8,674 nucleotides of DNA. Source: Defluviicoccus vanus. GTDB lineage: Bacteria > Pseudomonadota > Alphaproteobacteria > Rhodospirillales > Defluviicoccaceae. Below are positions 6,683 through 8,674 of the stretch, one piece after another. Each line of letters begins with the position of its first letter. The stretch's first letter is position 1. The stretch covers positions 1,597,760-1,606,433 of the forward strand of contig NZ_CP053923.1 of the NCBI RefSeq assembly GCF_014672695.1, in the 5' to 3' direction. The notes under the pieces were generated by a model. That model made no database searches and was not told the origin of the DNA. It worked only from the letters and a program-made list of their open reading frames with translations. The translations under genes and the position numbers were made by a program.

Positions 6683-7324
6683 ATGTCTACGATCGACGTT
6701 GAAACCAGGCGACCGGACAACCGCGGCCGCGTCCCCTGGAACAAGGGCAAGCTCGTCGGCCAGAAGCCACCGTTGAAGATGAAGGAAGTCTGGCGGATTC
6801 GCTTCTGGCTGCAGCAGACGGCAGAGACGCGCGACCTGGCACTGTTCGATCTCGCCATCGACAGCAAGCTACGCGGCTGCGACCTCGTTCACCTCAAGGT
6901 CGACGATGTCGCCGTCGGCGGCCCGGTCAAGCCGCGGGCGGTCGTCCGGCAGCGGAAGACCGGCCATCCGGTGCAGTTCGAACTGACCGAACAGACCCGG
7001 GAAGCGGTTGCGGCCTGGATGCAGGCTGGCGAGCGCCGCTCCGGCGACTACCTCTTCCCCAACCGGCGTCACTCGTCGAAGCCGCTGACCACCCGGCAGT
7101 ACGCCCGGCTGGTCCGCGTCTGGCTGGACGCCGTGGGGATGGACGGAACCGCCTACGGCACCCACTCGCTCCGCAGGACAAAGCCGACGCTGATTTACCG
7201 CCGCACCGGCAACCTCCGGGCGGTCCAACTGCTGCTCGGCCACACCAAGCTGGAGAGCACCGTTCGTTACCTCGGCGTCGAGGTGGACGACGCGCTCGCC
7301 ATCTCCGAGCAGACCGACCTGTGA
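6683..7324 (+). CDS. Short tyrosine recombinase/integrase without N-terminal arm domain
   Basis: A 213-residue tyrosine recombinase, an enzyme that cuts and rejoins DNA at paired sites through a 3'-phosphotyrosine intermediate. All catalytic residues can be placed: R64 (IDSKLRGCDL), K92 (QRKTGHP), H161 and R164 (THSLRRTK), H187 (LLLGHTKLEST) and the nucleophile Y196 (VRYLG). Residues about 35-213 make up the catalytic domain. The first 34 residues (RGRVPWNKGKLVGQK) are basic and too short to form the usual core-binding and arm-binding domains. The ATG at 6683 has GGAGGA at 6668-6673, nine bases upstream; an earlier in-frame start at 6407 would overlap the RTX gene and is rejected. From memory, close relatives occur as solitary genes in many proteobacteria. 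Its substrate is unknown; it lies between two repeat copies and directly before a toxin-antitoxin pair. Confidence 0.93.
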   Translation: MSTIDVETRRPDNRGRVPWNKGKLVGQKPPLKMKEVWRIRFWLQQTAETRDLALFDLAIDSKLRGCDLVHLKVDDVAVGGPVKPRAVVRQRKTGHPVQFELTEQTREAVAAWMQAGERRSGDYLFPNRRHSSKPLTTRQYARLVRVWLDAVGMDGTAYGTHSLRRTKPTLIYRRTGNLRAVQLLLGHTKLESTVRYLGVEVDDALAISEQTDL

Positions 7325-7348
7325 CGCTCGCACACGCATGGGCCGCCC

Positions 7349-7378
7349 TGGACAAAATGGCTACTGGATGGCCATAAT
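7349..7378 (+). promoter_or_regulatory. Candidate promoter and operator of the toxin-antitoxin operon
   Basis: TGGACA (7349-7354) and CATAAT (7373-7378), 18 bases apart, resemble a sigma70 promoter. ATGGC (7357-7361) and GCCAT (7371-7375) form an inverted repeat overlapping the -10 box, where an autoregulating Phd/YefM antitoxin complex would be expected to bind. Transcription would start about 7 bases after the -10 box, at or next to the antitoxin ATG (7385). No ribosome-binding site precedes that ATG, so the mRNA may be leaderless. Confidence 0.35.
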
Positions 7379-7384
7379 TGACCC

Positions 7385-7636
7385 ATGAGCACATACAGCG
7401 TCGCGGACGCCAAGAACCAGTTGTCCGAACTGATCGACCGCGCTCTCAGGGGTGAGGGCGTCGTGATCACACGGCATGGGCGCCCCATGGTGGAACTCAA
7501 GCCGGTCGACGAACCGGTGAAACCGCTGTCCGCGGCCGACCTCGACTGGCTCGTAGTGCACCGGGTCGGTCGGACGCCGGCCAGTGAGGATGCCGGCCAC
7601 CTTGTCGAGCGGATGCGCGACGAGAGCGAACGGTGA
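7385..7636 (+). CDS. Phd/YefM-family antitoxin
   Basis: An 83-residue antitoxin. Residues 3-42 (YSVADAKNQLSELIDRALRG, then GVVITRHGRPMVELKPV) are the Phd/YefM dimerisation and DNA-binding fold. The charged C-terminal half (about 45-83) would wrap and inhibit the toxin. In this family the dimer, with toxin as co-repressor, represses its own operon; the inverted repeat just upstream is a candidate site. Its stop codon overlaps the start of the toxin gene by 4 bases (GTGA), which implies translational coupling. Length is typical of the family. Confidence 0.93.
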   Translation: MSTYSVADAKNQLSELIDRALRGEGVVITRHGRPMVELKPVDEPVKPLSAADLDWLVVHRVGRTPASEDAGHLVERMRDESER

Positions 7637-8055
7637 ACGTCTACCTCGACGCCAGCGTTCTCGTCGCTCTCTTTGCCAACGACCCTTTCACCAAGCGGGC
7701 GGAAGACTTCCTGCGCCGCGAGCAGCCGGCGACGACGGTGAGCGACTTCGCCAAGGCGGAATTCGCGTCGGCGATCGCCCGGCGCGTCCGAACGGGCGAG
7801 CTGACCGACGACGACGCCCGCGACGCGTTCGCCGCACTCGATGTCTGGACCGCGCGGGCCGTCCGATCGATCACCGCCTCCCCGGCCGACATCGCGGCGG
7901 CGAGCGCTTACCTGCGCCGCCTCGACCTACCGCTGCGAACGCCGGATGCGATCAACATCGCGATCGCCGAGCGCGCCGGATGCACCTTGCTCACCTTCGA
8001 CCGGAAAATGGCTGACAATGCGATGACGCTCGGCATTCCTGTCGCCGCAGCATGA
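7633..8055 (+). CDS. vapC: PIN-domain toxin, VapC family (predicted ribonuclease)
   Basis: A 140-residue PIN-domain protein, a Mg2+-dependent RNase fold. The four conserved acidic residues are present: D6 (VYLDASVLVAL), E43 (FAKAEFASA), D105 (TPDAINIAIA) and D123 (LLTFDRKMAD). VapC toxins generally cut tRNA or rRNA and stop translation; which RNA this one cuts cannot be read from sequence. The start is a GTG at 7633 within the antitoxin stop codon, with only a weak GAGAGCGAA upstream, so expression probably depends on translation of the antitoxin. The active site looks intact. A copy of the dispersed repeat begins 5 bases after the stop codon. Confidence 0.94.
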   Translation: MNVYLDASVLVALFANDPFTKRAEDFLRREQPATTVSDFAKAEFASAIARRVRTGELTDDDARDAFAALDVWTARAVRSITASPADIAAASAYLRRLDLPLRTPDAINIAIAERAGCTLLTFDRKMADNAMTLGIPVAAA

Positions 8056-8060
8056 GCAGT

Positions 8061-8147
8061 GGGTCATGACCGAAGATTTGCGTCCCCTGCCGATTTTCCG
8101 CATTGCGGACGCGGCCGACGAGAATCAAGGAAGGTCTACTAAGCGGA
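8061..8147 (+). repeat. Dispersed repeat, copy 3, interrupted by a group II intron
   Basis: It begins GGGTCAT like the other copies, then diverges for about 20 bases, and from 8091 to 8111 is identical to copy 1 (2381-2401), including the TCCGC-ATT-GCGGA hairpin. Similarity continues through GACGAG and AAGCGGA. At 8147/8148, where copies 1 and 2 continue CGGA-CCCCG, this copy switches to the group II intron start GTGCG. The lost 3' end of the repeat should lie beyond the intron, outside the window. Confidence 0.65.
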
Positions 8148-8674
8148 GTGCGCCAGGAGACTGGCGAGGAGTAGATGGTGAGAGTCCATCACGATGAAGG
8201 AGTAGCGATCCACATCGGCCCCGAGCCGTGCGCAGACGTCCGCGAGGGCGTCGGCGAAGCGTCGGCAGGGGATCGTGCAGGCCAGGCTATTGAGCCGCGA
8301 AAGGTAGATAGCTCCGGGCGCCGACGTCGTTCTGCTGGCGGAAGGCAACACCGGCGGGCGCGTCATGCGCGAGTGCCCGTCCGGGCCGGCGTGGTCGAAG
8401 ACCCTGGCATGTATGAGACGCTCCTTGCGCAGGAACTGGGAGACCTCACGGCCGGCCCGGACGGCGGCGATGCCGTCGCGGGTCCGCATCGGGAAGGCGA
8501 GGAGCCGTAGCCGGTGGTGCACGGTGGTGAGGAGTCAGACCCTGTCATAGTAGCCGGGAAGCCTGCGAACAAAGCGGCGACTGCCGCGGCGGAGCAGGTG
8601 GAGCCAAGGACGGGGGCCGAGGGGAACGTGGGCTGGCAAAGCACGGACCGGACACAGGGCCGGGCCGCCGTGTC
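8148..8674 (+). mobile_element. Group II intron, 5' part (ribozyme domains and start of its reverse transcriptase; runs off window)
   Basis: The segment starts with the group II 5' consensus GTGCG. An immediate hairpin follows, CGCCAG (8151-8156) pairing with CTGGCG (8161-8166) through a GNRA-type GAGA loop. A second hairpin, GATGG (8174-8178) with CCATC (8186-8190), encloses the GGTGAGAGTCC block often seen near the start of bacterial group II introns. About 365 bases of domain I-III RNA precede a reverse-transcriptase-like N-terminus at 8514. The element self-splices from RNA and, with its protein, inserts into DNA target sites (family knowledge). Domains V and VI and the 3' end are beyond the window, so completeness cannot be judged. 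Class and exon-binding sites were not assigned. Confidence 0.8.
8514..8674 (+). CDS. Group II intron reverse transcriptase/maturase, N-terminal fragment
   Basis: From a GTG at 8514 (a second GTG follows at 8517) the frame is open for 53 codons to the window edge. It reads VVHGGEESDPVIVAGKPANK, then AEQVEPRTGAEGN and STDRTQGRAAV. From memory this matches the leader found before the reverse-transcriptase domain of many bacterial LtrA-type intron proteins (EKSDxAIVAxKPxNK, EPRAGxEGNxxQQST, RTQ). The catalytic RT, maturase and endonuclease domains lie outside the window. GGCGAGGAG (8496-8504) is a fair ribosome-binding site. Such a protein binds its own intron RNA, helps splicing and performs target-primed reverse transcription. 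The start codon is less certain than the frame. Confidence 0.78.
   Translation, partial: MVHGGEESDPVIVAGKPANKAATAAAEQVEPRTGAEGNVGWQSTDRTQGRAAV

Noticed and set aside
6869..7339. 156-codon minus-strand frame opposite the recombinase
   Set aside because: It is the shadow of the recombinase gene, whose catalytic residues are all in order on the plus strand.
8139..8522. 127-codon minus-strand frame at the right end
   Set aside because: It is the antisense of the group II intron RNA and crosses the intron boundary; no protein family features were seen.

Overview
The window looks like a chromosomal segment of a high-GC Gram-negative proteobacterium. Secreted RTX proteins, GumH/AceC-type exopolysaccharide glycosyltransferases, short stand-alone tyrosine recombinases and group II introns all fit this. 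A betaproteobacterium such as a Candidatus Accumulibacter relative is my best guess, but it rests on recollection of similar dispersed repeats and is not proven here.

Left part (1-2028): the edge of what looks like an exopolysaccharide locus. The N-terminal 128 residues of a GumH/AceC-like GT4 glycosyltransferase run leftwards off the window. Diverging from it is a secreted GH5 (subfamily 5-like) endoglucanase with both catalytic glutamates. The 522-base gap between them holds candidate promoter elements and a perfect short palindrome. This part is visibly less GC-rich than what follows.

Middle (2029-6434): a 674-base non-coding stretch contains what looks like a decayed group II intron 3' end (domain V-like hairpin at 2251-2282) and the first copy of a dispersed repeat of about 90 bases. 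It is followed by a large type I-secreted RTX calcium-binding protein, about 1244 residues if restored. That gene is broken into four reading-frame segments by three apparent single-base losses, each at a run of four or five C or G. Its second half holds five tandem repeats (copies 2-5 are exactly 276 bases each), followed by a serralysin-type C-terminal secretion domain.

Right part (6435-8674): a second copy of the 90-base repeat, a 213-residue tyrosine recombinase with all catalytic residues but no N-terminal arm domain, and a Phd/YefM antitoxin with a PIN (VapC) toxin overlapping by 4 bases. A third copy of the repeat starts 5 bases after the toxin stop codon. It is interrupted, at the point where the other copies read CGGA/CCCC, by the 5' end of a group II intron (GTGCG at 8148). 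The intron's reverse transcriptase starts near 8514 and runs off the window.

The most notable pattern is that all three repeat copies lie in the same orientation, downstream of genes, and punctuate the window as endoglucanase / repeat / RTX / repeat / recombinase-toxin-antitoxin / repeat plus intron. Two of the three copies are associated with group II intron sequence.
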